Shown in pieces: positions 31,395-38,585 of a stretch of DNA of 40,264 nucleotides (position 1 is its first letter; each line of letters opens with the position of its first letter). The notes beneath the pieces were generated by a model. That model was not told where the DNA came from, ran no database searches, and saw only the letters and a program-made list of their open reading frames with translations. The position numbers and the translations under genes were made by a program. The DNA is from a virus: IMG/VR virus record IMGVR_UViG_3300028417_000008, positions 1 to 40,264 of that record. The stretch is one strand, 5' to 3'.

Positions 31395-31505
31395 CCCAGC
31401 CCAGCCGAAACTAACCAGGAGGTAGTTGAGATGGCAAGAAGGAAGCACAGGAAAAAGAAAAGAGGACGCAAGTAACTAACCTCTGATGAAAACGGCTGGG
31501 CTGGG
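31395..31505 (+). repeat. 13-bp inverted repeat around a mini-gene
   Basis: CCCAGCCCAGCCG (31395-31407) and CGGCTGGGCTGGG (31493-31505) are perfect complements. In RNA they would form a very stable GC stem with an 85-base loop holding the ribosome site and the 14-residue mini-gene at 31431-31475. GC-rich arms like these are foreign to the neighbourhood. Confidence 0.85.
31431..31475 (+). CDS. 14-residue polybasic peptide
   Basis: AGGAGGTAGTTGAG is followed by ATG and MARRKHRKKKRGRK, then TAA. Eleven of the 14 residues are Arg, Lys or His. The strong ribosome site suggests real translation. Very basic ends also close the proteins at 35809-36075 and 36078-36326, so it may be a protamine-like DNA- or RNA-binding peptide. 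It could instead be a leader peptide whose translation opens the surrounding stem. Confidence 0.5.
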   Translation: MARRKHRKKKRGRK

Positions 31506-31547
31506 TGTTAAAAGTTTAGATAAAAAGCTGAAAAGGAGGTTTAGCAA

Positions 31548-32138
31548 ATGGCTCATTTTTACATTAGCGACAATCAGCCAGTTAATCCCGTTAGTGGTGA
31601 TTTTTGGTTTAAGCCTAGTGATAACAAGGTTTACAAGTTTGACGGTTCAGCGTGGAACGAGTTAGCTGGATTGCCTATTGACTTCAGTACATTATTTTCT
31701 GGAACGGTTCCTATTGAAGGGTTGGTATTGGCTTATGCATTGCTTGCTGATACTGGATTGCCAAGTGCAGTGAAGGCACACTTTGTTAAGTCTGCTGCTC
31801 CTACAGTTGGAACTGGTGGAGTTTACGGTGCAGCGGTTGACATTGAGCCTGCTGCTAACAAGTCTATCTTGCCCTTACAAGTCAAGACTTCTACGGCAGG
31901 AACTTTTGGTACAGGTGAAACCGTTACTGTTCGTGTTACTGCTACTTTCAGTGATGGTACTACTGCTTCCGTTACCAAGACTCACAGTGCAGCGGGAGAC
32001 ATCTGGTTTGCAGAGGCAGACCTTGCTGGATTGATGAAAGACGGCGCTTACATAACGAAGCTATCTGTTGACGCAACTTCAAGTGCTGCTACTACGGCGG
32101 TAATTGCAAGCGTTGATGTGTACGGGTTGCAGGTATAA
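31548..32138 (+). CDS. Virion fibre / decoration-type protein (196 aa)
   Basis: AAGGAGGTTTAGCAA precedes ATG 31548. The first 35 residues (PVNPVSGDFWFKP, then YKFDGSAWNE) are typical of phage fibre and base-plate proteins. The rest is beta-rich, made of Thr, Ala, Val and Gly repeats (GTGETVTVRVTATFSDG). It is likely a surface virion protein: fibre, head fibre or decoration. Confidence 0.75.
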   Translation: MAHFYISDNQPVNPVSGDFWFKPSDNKVYKFDGSAWNELAGLPIDFSTLFSGTVPIEGLVLAYALLADTGLPSAVKAHFVKSAAPTVGTGGVYGAAVDIEPAANKSILPLQVKTSTAGTFGTGETVTVRVTATFSDGTTASVTKTHSAAGDIWFAEADLAGLMKDGAYITKLSVDATSSAATTAVIASVDVYGLQV

Positions 32139-32443
32139 TGATTGGGCGTGTATTTTGGGACATAGAGCCGTTATTTGAGAAGGCTGTACCGAAAGTAGTT
32201 AAAGAGCTTGTGTGTCCTGTTTGTGGTTTTGGCAACTTTTTCTTTAAGCACGCACACGCATTCAGGAGAGGAGCAGGGCAGTACAGGGTGGACATAGCGG
32301 TTAAGTGTGAAGCGTGTGCATTGGTGTTGCAGTTTGGGGTGCACATAAGTCAACACGAATACGAGGCTTTGGTTAAAGTTTGGGGCAAGCAAACGCTTGA
32401 TTACAACGATGTTGGGCACATTAAAATTGAAACAGGAGGTTAA
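32138..32443 (+). CDS. Zinc-ribbon protein in the late region (101 aa)
   Basis: It shares the last base of the previous stop (TAATG). C26/C29 (CPVCGFGN) and C57/C60 (CEAC) make a zinc ribbon. A small metal-binding protein among virion genes is unusual; it may be a late transcription factor or an assembly protein. Family unknown. Confidence 0.68.
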   Translation: MIGRVFWDIEPLFEKAVPKVVKELVCPVCGFGNFFFKHAHAFRRGAGQYRVDIAVKCEACALVLQFGVHISQHEYEALVKVWGKQTLDYNDVGHIKIETGG

Positions 32444-32445
32444 CG

Positions 32446-32847
32446 ATGCCTACTATAGACGACTTGAGAGCAATAGCAGGAAGTGAAGCACCAGCGGGAG
32501 CAGAAAATGCACCAGAAACACAGGCACAGGAACAGGCAGAACCAGCGCCAGCAGGAATGCAGATAGGAGCACCTGCGGGTGGCGAAGAGATGATGCAGGC
32601 TGGTGTTAACATGCTTGCCAAAACTGTCGTAGCCAATGCTATCGTTTCCTTAGAGGATGTTATTCCTCTTATTGGTTCTACTTCTGACTTAGGCAAAGCT
32701 ATTGATAAGGCAATCAAGTCTCTTTCCAAGCATGTGGACAAAGACTTGATTGAAAAGATAAGAGCTACCAAAACACAAATGACTGCTCAGGCGTTAGGTG
32801 GAATAATGGGTGGAGGAGCACCTGCAGGAGCACCACCAGTTGTATAA
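32446..32847 (+). CDS. Ala/Pro-rich virion protein (133 aa)
   Basis: ACAGGAGGTTAACG precedes ATG 32446. The first half is disordered (many Ala, Pro, Glu, Gln). The second half is helical (DVIPLIGSTSDLGKAIDKAI) and the end is GGGAPAGAPP. It could be a tail or head accessory. No recognised domain. Confidence 0.65.
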   Translation: MPTIDDLRAIAGSEAPAGAENAPETQAQEQAEPAPAGMQIGAPAGGEEMMQAGVNMLAKTVVANAIVSLEDVIPLIGSTSDLGKAIDKAIKSLSKHVDKDLIEKIRATKTQMTAQALGGIMGGGAPAGAPPVV

Positions 32848-32860
32848 GGGGGTGGTGTAA

Positions 32861-33907
32861 ATGCCGTTTTATAACATTAACGACTATCTTTTAGCAAATC
32901 AAAATTCTGCACCAGTTACTATTCTTGACGATAATTTTACTTTTCTTAAAGATAGATTAATTGTTGGTTCTGGTGCACCGACGACTACTCCAGAGCAGGA
33001 CATAGCGTTTTATCTTGACACGAGTACCAATCCGTGGACGCTGTATGTTTGGGACAAAGTTTCTGCAAGTTGGGAAAAAACTCAGGTTAATGATTTTACA
33101 ATTCAGGGTACCGTCAATCTTGTTAGAAATGGAAATTTTTTCAGTTGGTCTAATGGTACATCTGCTGCTCCTGATGGATGGAGTTTTACGGCTACAGGTA
33201 CGGCACCAAGTGTGAGCCAGGATTTAGATGGGAGCGTCAAGCTTGCTGCTGATGTTGATACTACTTCACTTGTTTTTAAACAGACTTTTGATACTGTTAA
33301 TGTTTCTGATTTGATAGGAAAACAAGTTATAGCTAAAGTAATTGCAAAGACAACTTCAACCACAGCCGTAGTTAAAATTAATGATGGAATAGGAGCTACG
33401 AGTGTTGCTATTCCTTCAACTGGTGTTAAAGAAGAAGTTGTAGTAAGGCATACTGTTAACGCTGGAGCTACGACGCTTGAGTTGTCAGTAGAAGACACAA
33501 CTGCAAGTGTAATAATCAATGTTTATCAAGCAAGCTTAAACTTAGGAAATTTAATTTTAACTTATCAAGAAAATCCACTCGATAGAGCTTTACAGGCTAT
33601 ACATTATCAAGATAGTGCTGGTACTAATCATGAATATAGAGGGTTGCGAACTGAAGCTGGTTACTATGTTTTTACTAACCCATTAGCAACTTATGTTAAC
33701 ACTACAATTACATTTCAAAAACCTTTTAGAAAAGTATTGGCAGTTATGGTTGCTTGTGATGGTGCTTTTCGAACAGCAAACATTGCAGGAGCAGTTGGAG
33801 TTTCTAACAGTGCTTTTGGTTTGCAAATTATTTCAGTTGATGGTAGTAATTTAAGTGCACAAACAGCTACGACTAATGCTTGGTGGATAGCGATAGGAGT
33901 TGATTAA
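32861..33907 (+). CDS. Tail fibre / receptor-binding protein (348 aa)
   Basis: AAGGGGGTGGTGTAA precedes ATG 32861. Residues about 85-230 look like a carbohydrate-binding jelly roll (LVRNGNFFSWSNGT, then APDGWSF). The C-terminal part (FQKPFRKVLAVMVACDGAF, ending WWIAIGV) fits the phage gp53-like tail-fibre end. It probably recognises host surface sugars. Confidence 0.8.
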   Translation: MPFYNINDYLLANQNSAPVTILDDNFTFLKDRLIVGSGAPTTTPEQDIAFYLDTSTNPWTLYVWDKVSASWEKTQVNDFTIQGTVNLVRNGNFFSWSNGTSAAPDGWSFTATGTAPSVSQDLDGSVKLAADVDTTSLVFKQTFDTVNVSDLIGKQVIAKVIAKTTSTTAVVKINDGIGATSVAIPSTGVKEEVVVRHTVNAGATTLELSVEDTTASVIINVYQASLNLGNLILTYQENPLDRALQAIHYQDSAGTNHEYRGLRTEAGYYVFTNPLATYVNTTITFQKPFRKVLAVMVACDGAFRTANIAGAVGVSNSAFGLQIISVDGSNLSAQTATTNAWWIAIGVD

Positions 33908-33925
33908 ATATAATAAGGAGTTTTT

Positions 33926-34270
33926 ATGAAAATAAAAAAAATTATCCAGCAACCTGTTAGTTTTCTTGAATTTAACGGACAAGTTAGTTACGATGCAACT
34001 ACTGGTGAAATAATAATACACGCTAATAAGTTCAAAATATTTGGACACGAAGTAGAATGGACTGAAGACGAAAAATTTGTGCCACAAGAGGACGATAGAG
34101 TTTACATTACAGACCAAGGTTTAATACTTGTTAGAGATGAAGTAGATGTTGATTTTTCTCAGTTCAAACGCTACGATTTATTCGGTTGGGTGGAGAAAGA
34201 CTATCAGACAGGTGAACTTGTTTTCAAGTATATAGTACATCCACCAGTTAGTAAGGAGGAAAACAAGTGA
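33926..34270 (+). CDS. Fibre-associated hypothetical protein (114 aa)
   Basis: ATAAGGAG precedes ATG 33926. The protein is beta-rich (VSYDATTGEIIIHANKF), with an acidic middle and no signal peptide. It follows the fibre gene and overlaps the next by 4 bases. It may be a fibre cap or assembly factor. Confidence 0.65.
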   Translation: MKIKKIIQQPVSFLEFNGQVSYDATTGEIIIHANKFKIFGHEVEWTEDEKFVPQEDDRVYITDQGLILVRDEVDVDFSQFKRYDLFGWVEKDYQTGELVFKYIVHPPVSKEENK

Positions 34271-34566
34271 TAGTGTTTGAAAAAAAAATAGAAGACTTTA
34301 AGTTTGAAAAAATAAAGCAATTAAAAAAGATAGTTCATAAAGCGTTGCAAAAAACAGATTGGATTGTTATTAAGTGCAATGAACTTGGAATTGATCCAAA
34401 AGAAAAATATAGTGTAATAATGAAACAAAGAGAAAGTTTAAGGAATTGGTGCAATCAAAAAGAACAAGAAATTAAAAATGCAAAAACAAAAAAAGAATTG
34501 AAAAATATAGAGCTTAAAATACCAGATGAGTATTGCAAACTGGTTGCTGAAATTATGGAACAGTAA
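34267..34566 (+). CDS. Tail-fibre assembly-like protein (99 aa)
   Basis: The start is GTG 34267 overlapping the previous stop (AAGGAGGAAAACAA upstream). TDWIVIKCNELG followed by QRESLRNWC resembles the TDW...R..LR pattern of phage fibre-assembly proteins. The rest is a Lys/Glu helix. Position after the fibre gene supports this. Moderate confidence. Confidence 0.6.
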   Translation: MIVFEKKIEDFKFEKIKQLKKIVHKALQKTDWIVIKCNELGIDPKEKYSVIMKQRESLRNWCNQKEQEIKNAKTKKELKNIELKIPDEYCKLVAEIMEQ

Positions 34567-34876
34567 GTTGAATCCATTAGGAAACTACGATGACCCGATT
34601 CCACCTGAATGGTGTTTTCAGAAACATGGAAAGCTTGCTTATTTCTACTGGTATTTTATTCGCAACCCCTTGCACAACTTTACACATTACTGGATAGGAA
34701 CGATGGGTAGTCCGTGCTGTTGGAATGTTTTTTGTCAACATAAATCTTGGAATTTGATTTTGCCTTTTTTCTCTTATAAAAATCGTTTTTTTGAGTTTTA
34801 CATCGGTTGGCGTCCTAAAGGTGAAGGTGATTATAGACAAGTTTTTGGGATTGCATTTAGGATAAGAAAAAAATGA
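34526..34876 (+). CDS. DUF7338-like phage protein (116 aa)
   Basis: The RNPLHNFTHYWIG segment near residue 46 and the NPLGNYDDPIP start are hallmarks of a phage family of unknown role found near lysis genes. The ATG at 34526 lies in the previous gene (41-base overlap). TTG 34568, just past the previous stop, is an alternative start. Confidence 0.72.
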   Translation: MSIANWLLKLWNSKLNPLGNYDDPIPPEWCFQKHGKLAYFYWYFIRNPLHNFTHYWIGTMGSPCCWNVFCQHKSWNLILPFFSYKNRFFEFYIGWRPKGEGDYRQVFGIAFRIRKK

Positions 34877-35076
34877 AGTTTGAACTTTTGTTAGAAGTTT
34901 TGAACAAAATTCTTGACTTTTTGCGTTCTTTTATTAAAACGCAAAAAATAAAGAACGAGGAAAAGAAGTATGAAAAGATTCACGAAAATCCTGATAGTGA
35001 GTTTGCTAAGCATTTTGGCAGTAAGTTGTATGATGACGCAAACAGTACCAACAGAGATGATGCCAGCAAAACCTAA
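34873..35076 (+). CDS. Short lysis-cluster protein (67 aa)
   Basis: The protein has an amphipathic N-terminal helix (LLLEVLNKILDFLRSF), a charged middle and an ENPDSEFAKHFG motif seen in small phage proteins encoded directly before Rz1-like lipoproteins. The lipoprotein gene at 34970 starts inside it in another frame. It might be the partner (i-spanin-like), though it has no true membrane helix. Confidence 0.65.
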   Translation: MKFELLLEVLNKILDFLRSFIKTQKIKNEEKKYEKIHENPDSEFAKHFGSKLYDDANSTNRDDASKT

Positions 35077-35191
35077 CTTGCATGTGTATAAGTGGAAAAA
35101 TGGAGGAATTTGTTTAAATAGACAGGATACTGAAAATCTGTTAAAATACATAATAGAGCTTGAAAACTGTTGTAAAGCTTGTGCACAATAA
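34970..35191 (+). CDS. o-spanin / Rz1-like lipoprotein (73 aa)
   Basis: MKRFTKILIVSLLSILAVSC is a lipoprotein signal with lipobox AVSC (Cys20). The mature part has HVYKWKNGGICLNR and a paired-Cys end (CCKAC), like small phage lysis lipoproteins. Out-of-frame overlap with the upstream gene by 107 bases is typical of Rz/Rz1 pairs. It would sit in the outer membrane and help fuse the membranes, implying a Gram-negative (diderm) host. Confidence 0.8.
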   Translation: MKRFTKILIVSLLSILAVSCMMTQTVPTEMMPAKPNLHVYKWKNGGICLNRQDTENLLKYIIELENCCKACAQ

Positions 35192-35209
35192 CTATAAGGA
35201 GGTTGAAAG

Positions 35210-35446
35210 ATGCCAGAGCAGACGCAACAGGAAGTTAAGAAGTGGTATCAAAGCAAAACTATTTGGGCTAGCTTGATTAGCATTATTGCTATTATTTATT
35301 CATTTATTACTGGACATCACATTTCCAGTGAGACACAGCAGGCAGTTACTAATAATGTTTATCAGATTGTTTCTTACATTGTTGCTATTGCAGGTGCTAT
35401 TGGTGCTATTATTGGTCGTTTAAAGGCAGACAAAATAATTAAGTAG
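35210..35446 (+). CDS. Holin (78 aa)
   Basis: AAGGAGGTTGAAAG precedes ATG 35210. WYQSKTIWASLISIIAIIYSFITG is the usual start of a phage holin family, with a second membrane helix (about residues 49-68) and a basic end (GRLKADKIIK). It lies directly before the endolysin gene. It forms the inner-membrane lesions. Confidence 0.85.
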   Translation: MPEQTQQEVKKWYQSKTIWASLISIIAIIYSFITGHHISSETQQAVTNNVYQIVSYIVAIAGAIGAIIGRLKADKIIK

Positions 35447-35455
35447 GAGTTAAAG

Positions 35456-35809
35456 ATGCCCTGGAAGTACTTTAAAAAAGACGAATTTAAGTGTCCTTGT
35501 TGTGGGCAAAACAAGATTAACGACTTTTTAGTGGAAAAACTTGACATTGCTAGAGATATTGCTGGAGTACCTTTTATTATTAGTTCTGGTTATCGTTGCA
35601 CAAAACACAATGCAGAGGTTGGTGGCAAGAAAAATTCTGCACACTTAAAAGGACTTGCAGCAGATATTTATGTAGAAGACGACGAAACCAGGTGGAAAAT
35701 ACTTGATGCATTATTAAAGGTTGGTTTTAATAGAATAGGTATTGCTAAAGACTTTATACATTGTGATATAGACGAAACTAAGCCTAATCCAAGGATCTGG
35801 TTATACTGA
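35456..35809 (+). CDS. Endolysin, peptidase M15 (117 aa)
   Basis: The M15 zinc site is complete: H63 and D70 in SAHLKGLAAD and H102-C-D104. SGYRCTKHN upstream is the standard family segment. It is an L,D- or D,D-carboxypeptidase/endopeptidase that cleaves peptidoglycan cross-links. CPCC at 13-16 is an additional Cys group. Part of the holin-endolysin-spanin cassette; its end overlaps the next start (ATGA). Confidence 0.93.
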   Translation: MPWKYFKKDEFKCPCCGQNKINDFLVEKLDIARDIAGVPFIISSGYRCTKHNAEVGGKKNSAHLKGLAADIYVEDDETRWKILDALLKVGFNRIGIAKDFIHCDIDETKPNPRIWLY

Positions 35810-36075
35810 TGGCTACGAAATACTATCGTTACAAAACAGGAAAGTATGTTAGGCAAGAGTTAGCAACGAGACGGGGTTGAACGAAGCAGTTTAGAGTAGT
35901 CCCAGTGCCACACAAAAAGGGACGAAAAGTTTTAGTTTGTATAACTAGAAAGAAAGGACCGAGAGGTGGAAGAACCAAAGCAGTAGCATTACTTAGAAGC
36001 TTAAGCACAACTAAAGGCAAAAGGCTTGCTAAGAGGGCAAAGGTTAAAAGAGAGCGACGCAAAAGGAGGCGATAA
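35809..36075 (+). CDS. Very basic protein interrupted by an in-frame TGA (88 codons)
   Basis: ATG 35809 overlaps the endolysin stop. After 23 codons (MATKYYRYKTGKYVRQELA...RRG) a TGA at 35878-35880 stops the frame. The same frame then stays open to TAA 36073-36075 and is extremely basic, ending KRERRKRRR. No start with a ribosome site lies after the TGA. It is either UGA read-through (as Trp or near-cognate), a broken gene or a base error. TGA is used as a true stop elsewhere (35809, 5' genes), so the code is not altered. Confidence 0.6.
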
Positions 36076-36077
36076 CG

Positions 36078-36326
36078 ATGGCTAAAAGAGGCAGAAAAGC
36101 TAAAAGAAAAATTGCTCAAAAAATTAACAGGGAAATAGAAAAAAGAGGAACTAAAGGCAGCTTCAGGAAGTGGTGCAGACGACACGGTTTTAGTGGTGGA
36201 ACTGCTGCTTGTGCAAGATATGCTTTGAAACTTTATAGACGAGGAAAAACAAGTAGAAGCATAATGAAAAAAGCAAGAACTGCTTTAGCTTTTGCTTCTA
36301 TGAGAAAAGGTAGAAAGAGAAAGTAA
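36078..36326 (+). CDS. Very basic Arg/Lys-rich protein (82 aa)
   Basis: AAAAGGAGGCGATAACG precedes ATG 36078. Almost 40% of residues are Arg or Lys: MAKRGRKAKRKIA at the start and MRKGRKRK at the end. The middle (FRKWCRRHGFSGGTAACARYAL) looks helical and folded. It is likely a DNA-binding, nucleoid-like or virion core protein. Family not recognised. Confidence 0.72.
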   Translation: MAKRGRKAKRKIAQKINREIEKRGTKGSFRKWCRRHGFSGGTAACARYALKLYRRGKTSRSIMKKARTALAFASMRKGRKRK

Positions 36327-36335
36327 ACGGGGATC

Positions 36336-36386
36336 TTAAAGAGGGTGCCCCCATTAACTTGACATTTTAAATTTTTATGCTATACA
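36336..36386 (+). promoter_or_regulatory. Rightward promoter P3 with hairpin
   Basis: TTGACA (36359-36364, perfect), a 16-bp spacer ending TATGC, TATACA (36381-36386); TG before the -10. An imperfect hairpin (TTAAAGAGGG / CCCCCATTAA, 36336-36357) precedes it, as at P1 and P2. It drives scaffold, capsid and the long run to the terminase. Confidence 0.85.
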
Positions 36387-36421
36387 ATTAAATTAAGGAC
36401 AAAACTTAAGGAGGTTTAGTG

Positions 36422-36598
36422 ATGGCAAGAAAGAAAGGCGTTGGGTTAAATTGGCAACAGGGGAAAGCAGTAGAGAAGTTTGACTATGAGGTGTCTACTG
36501 ATAGGTGGGGAATTGACGCTAGGGCAAAGAAGAAGTTTGAACAGAGCAAGAAAGCACCTAAGATACCTGTTATTAAAATTGAAGTACCTACCAAGTAA
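36422..36598 (+). CDS. Small protein before scaffold (58 aa)
   Basis: AAGGAGGTTTAGTG precedes ATG 36422. The protein is basic, starting MARKKGVGLNWQQG and ending PVIKIEVPTK. It is the first gene after P3. No family recognised. The MARKK start is like that of the 14-residue mini-gene. Confidence 0.68.
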   Translation: MARKKGVGLNWQQGKAVEKFDYEVSTDRWGIDARAKKKFEQSKKAPKIPVIKIEVPTK

Positions 36599-36626
36599 AA
36601 AACTTGATTGAGGAGGGGAGGTAGTG

Positions 36627-37184
36627 ATGGAGGAGATTTTTGGAATGGAAGGACAAGAAGGAATGAACGAGTTTCAGAAGTACAAAGAAGAATACGAGAA
36701 GCTAAAAGCTGAGTACGACAAGTTACAGCAAGACATAGCTCAGCTTTATGAAGATCCTGAAACGAGACCGCTCGTTAAGAAGCTCTATCAGAAGATAGCA
36801 GGAGTTGAGCTTGAAGACCCTGCTTATGCAAAAGAGGTTGAGGCAAGATTGAAGCCGTTAAAAGAGGAGCTTAAGGAAGTTAAGCAGAAGTTGAAACAGA
36901 AAGAGGAGAATGAGAAAAAGGAACAGGTAGTTAAGTTGCTTGAGGCTAATGGACTTGATCCTGAGAAAGATGCAGAAAAATTGGCAGAGTTTATGGCTTC
37001 AAGGGGAATTACCAATCTTGAGTACGGAATTGCTGAGTACAAGAAGAACCTCGTGTTACAGAATCGGCTTTATGGGAAGCGTTTTATTGACAAGTTTAAC
37101 AACGAGGAGTTTTTAAAAGACCCTGAAGGTTACACTATGAAAACGGTTTCGCAAACCTTGAATAGATTTCTTGGAAGATTTTAA
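36627..37184 (+). CDS. Scaffolding protein (185 aa)
   Basis: ATG 36627 is preferred (GGAGGGGAGGTAGTG upstream). A long charged coiled coil (residues about 15-110) dominates, followed by a short helical end (KTVSQTLNRFLGRF) of the kind that binds capsid protein. Directly before the major capsid gene, this is the normal place and composition for a scaffold that guides procapsid assembly. Confidence 0.85.
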   Translation: MEEIFGMEGQEGMNEFQKYKEEYEKLKAEYDKLQQDIAQLYEDPETRPLVKKLYQKIAGVELEDPAYAKEVEARLKPLKEELKEVKQKLKQKEENEKKEQVVKLLEANGLDPEKDAEKLAEFMASRGITNLEYGIAEYKKNLVLQNRLYGKRFIDKFNNEEFLKDPEGYTMKTVSQTLNRFLGRF

Positions 37185-37203
37185 AAAATAGGAGGTGTAA
37201 ACG

Positions 37204-38295
37204 ATGGCTAACTTACCTACAATTGAAGTTGGACCAGTACCTAGTTCTTTTCCGATTGATGTAGCACAGCAGCAAACTCTGGTTGAAACCATAGCAAGGC
37301 AGACTAGCCCTGCTGTGGTTTATCATCAGTATCAGACATTTAGACCGTTTTTTAAGTTTTTGATGGCTAAGGCAAAGGTTAGAGAGTGGGCGGCAAACTT
37401 TCTTGAGATTCCAGTAACCGTGCCAAAGGACTACTCTGCTAGAGTGGGAACGCTTGACTTTGCTGGAAATGTGACCATACCTGCGGTTGATGTTGGCGAG
37501 TACCAGTGGGCAAGGTATCAGCCAGTAATCAAGGACATCGGAATTACTTTTAGTGAGCCTCAGATTAAGCTCTGGAAAGAGTCTCCTTACAGAATGATTG
37601 ACGACATTAAGAAACAGCTTATGGATACTTACAAAGCTCTTTTTGACACCGTTTCAGAGAACCTTTACACTTCTGGTTACGATGCTACATTGACTCCACC
37701 TGCTTGGAACAACACCAAGTTTCTTGGTTTGCAGGATGTAGTTGACGATGGAACTACTGCACCAGACTTTGGTGGTATTGATAGAAGCACTTATACTTGG
37801 TGGAGTGCGTTTGTAGTTGACGCTACTACTTTAGGAGTTGCTGCTGGGTCTGAGTATCTTATAGTGCGTTACGCAGCAGCAAAGTACCAGAAGACTATTA
37901 AAGAGCCTCATCCTACTTTAGCATTCTGTAATTTTGGAACTTTTGAAAAGTTAGCTGCATCTATGCTTGCAACCTTGCCTACTGAGAGAGTTCAGTACAC
38001 TACTTCTTACGACCAGATTGCTTCTAGAGAGGCAGAAACTACTGGAATCAAGATTGCAGATGTAGTGTTCTTGGTTGACCCAAATATTGACGAGGGAACG
38101 ATTTACATACTTGACCCAGAGGCAATTCAGTTTGACTTTATTGAGGGTTACGATGTTGAGATGAGACCTTTTGTAAGTCTTGAGCCAGTAGGAAAGTTTG
38201 CATTTGCAAGCTGGCTCTTGTTTGGTGGACAGCTTTATTCTCAGAGCCCATACAGACACATTAAGATAACCAATGTGCCTTATGTAACCTTATAA
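37204..38295 (+). CDS. Major capsid protein, HK97 fold (363 aa)
   Basis: AGGAGGTGTAAACG precedes ATG 37204. The length and succession of beta strands and Gly-rich loops fit an HK97-fold capsid without a delta domain (scaffold is separate). Characteristic stretches are RPFFKFLMAKAKVREWA in the N-arm/E-loop region and VVFLVDPNIDEGTIYILDP toward the end. It forms the icosahedral shell. It follows the scaffold gene. Confidence 0.88.
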   Translation: MANLPTIEVGPVPSSFPIDVAQQQTLVETIARQTSPAVVYHQYQTFRPFFKFLMAKAKVREWAANFLEIPVTVPKDYSARVGTLDFAGNVTIPAVDVGEYQWARYQPVIKDIGITFSEPQIKLWKESPYRMIDDIKKQLMDTYKALFDTVSENLYTSGYDATLTPPAWNNTKFLGLQDVVDDGTTAPDFGGIDRSTYTWWSAFVVDATTLGVAAGSEYLIVRYAAAKYQKTIKEPHPTLAFCNFGTFEKLAASMLATLPTERVQYTTSYDQIASREAETTGIKIADVVFLVDPNIDEGTIYILDPEAIQFDFIEGYDVEMRPFVSLEPVGKFAFASWLLFGGQLYSQSPYRHIKITNVPYVTL

Positions 38296-38316
38296 TTTTG
38301 ATTGAGGGAGGGGAGG

Positions 38317-38574
38317 ATGCTTATTAGGAATGATTGTGATAAAGACTTGATTTTAGAGCTTGGAGAAAAGACTTGGACTATACCAGCAAAGGATGTGGCA
38401 GATGTGCCTGACATCGTGGCAAAGATGTACTTTGGCATAGGGAATGTGGATTTGTCCACGCCCTATGCCAAGTATGTTTTGCTTATGAGAATAAAAGCAA
38501 GAAATCGTTGGTTTGACGAAAAAGACTTTGCTAAGATTAGTTTGGCAAGTCCTGAGGATGTGAAGAAGAAGTAG
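38317..38574 (+). CDS. Small capsid-adjacent protein (85 aa)
   Basis: The start chosen is ATG 38317 after GAGGGAGGGGAGG; five extra residues upstream start from a weak TTG. The protein has a beta-rich first half (DLILELGEKTWTIPAKDV) and a helical end. It may be a head-completion or decoration protein, by position only. Confidence 0.68.
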   Translation: MLIRNDCDKDLILELGEKTWTIPAKDVADVPDIVAKMYFGIGNVDLSTPYAKYVLLMRIKARNRWFDEKDFAKISLASPEDVKKK

Positions 38575-38585
38575 GGGACATTAAT

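Larger units (their letters stand above)
31076..31430. other. Non-coding region with C-rich island and long leader
   Basis: Bases 31079-31189 are extremely C-rich (blocks such as CCTCCCCTCCACCC) and ignore the AT-rich norm, and a G9 run follows (31190-31198). Then come a hairpin, promoter P2 and a leader of about 170 bases that holds ATGCTTGG twice (31263, 31283) and a CGGC-GAAAAA-GCCG hairpin. A 38-residue frame from 31263 has no ribosome site and is not called. Confidence 0.7.

Noticed and set aside
31395-31505. Type II hammerhead ribozyme (GAAAC after one arm, CTGATGA before the other)
   Set aside because: Four extra bases (AAAC) separate CTGATGA from the stem and no proper stem III/I or cleavage triplet is seen.
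35809-36075. Genome-wide use of TGA as tryptophan
   Set aside because: TGA ends several clear genes (for example 8963, 31075, 35809) and the tRNA-Trp anticodon is CCA, not UCA.
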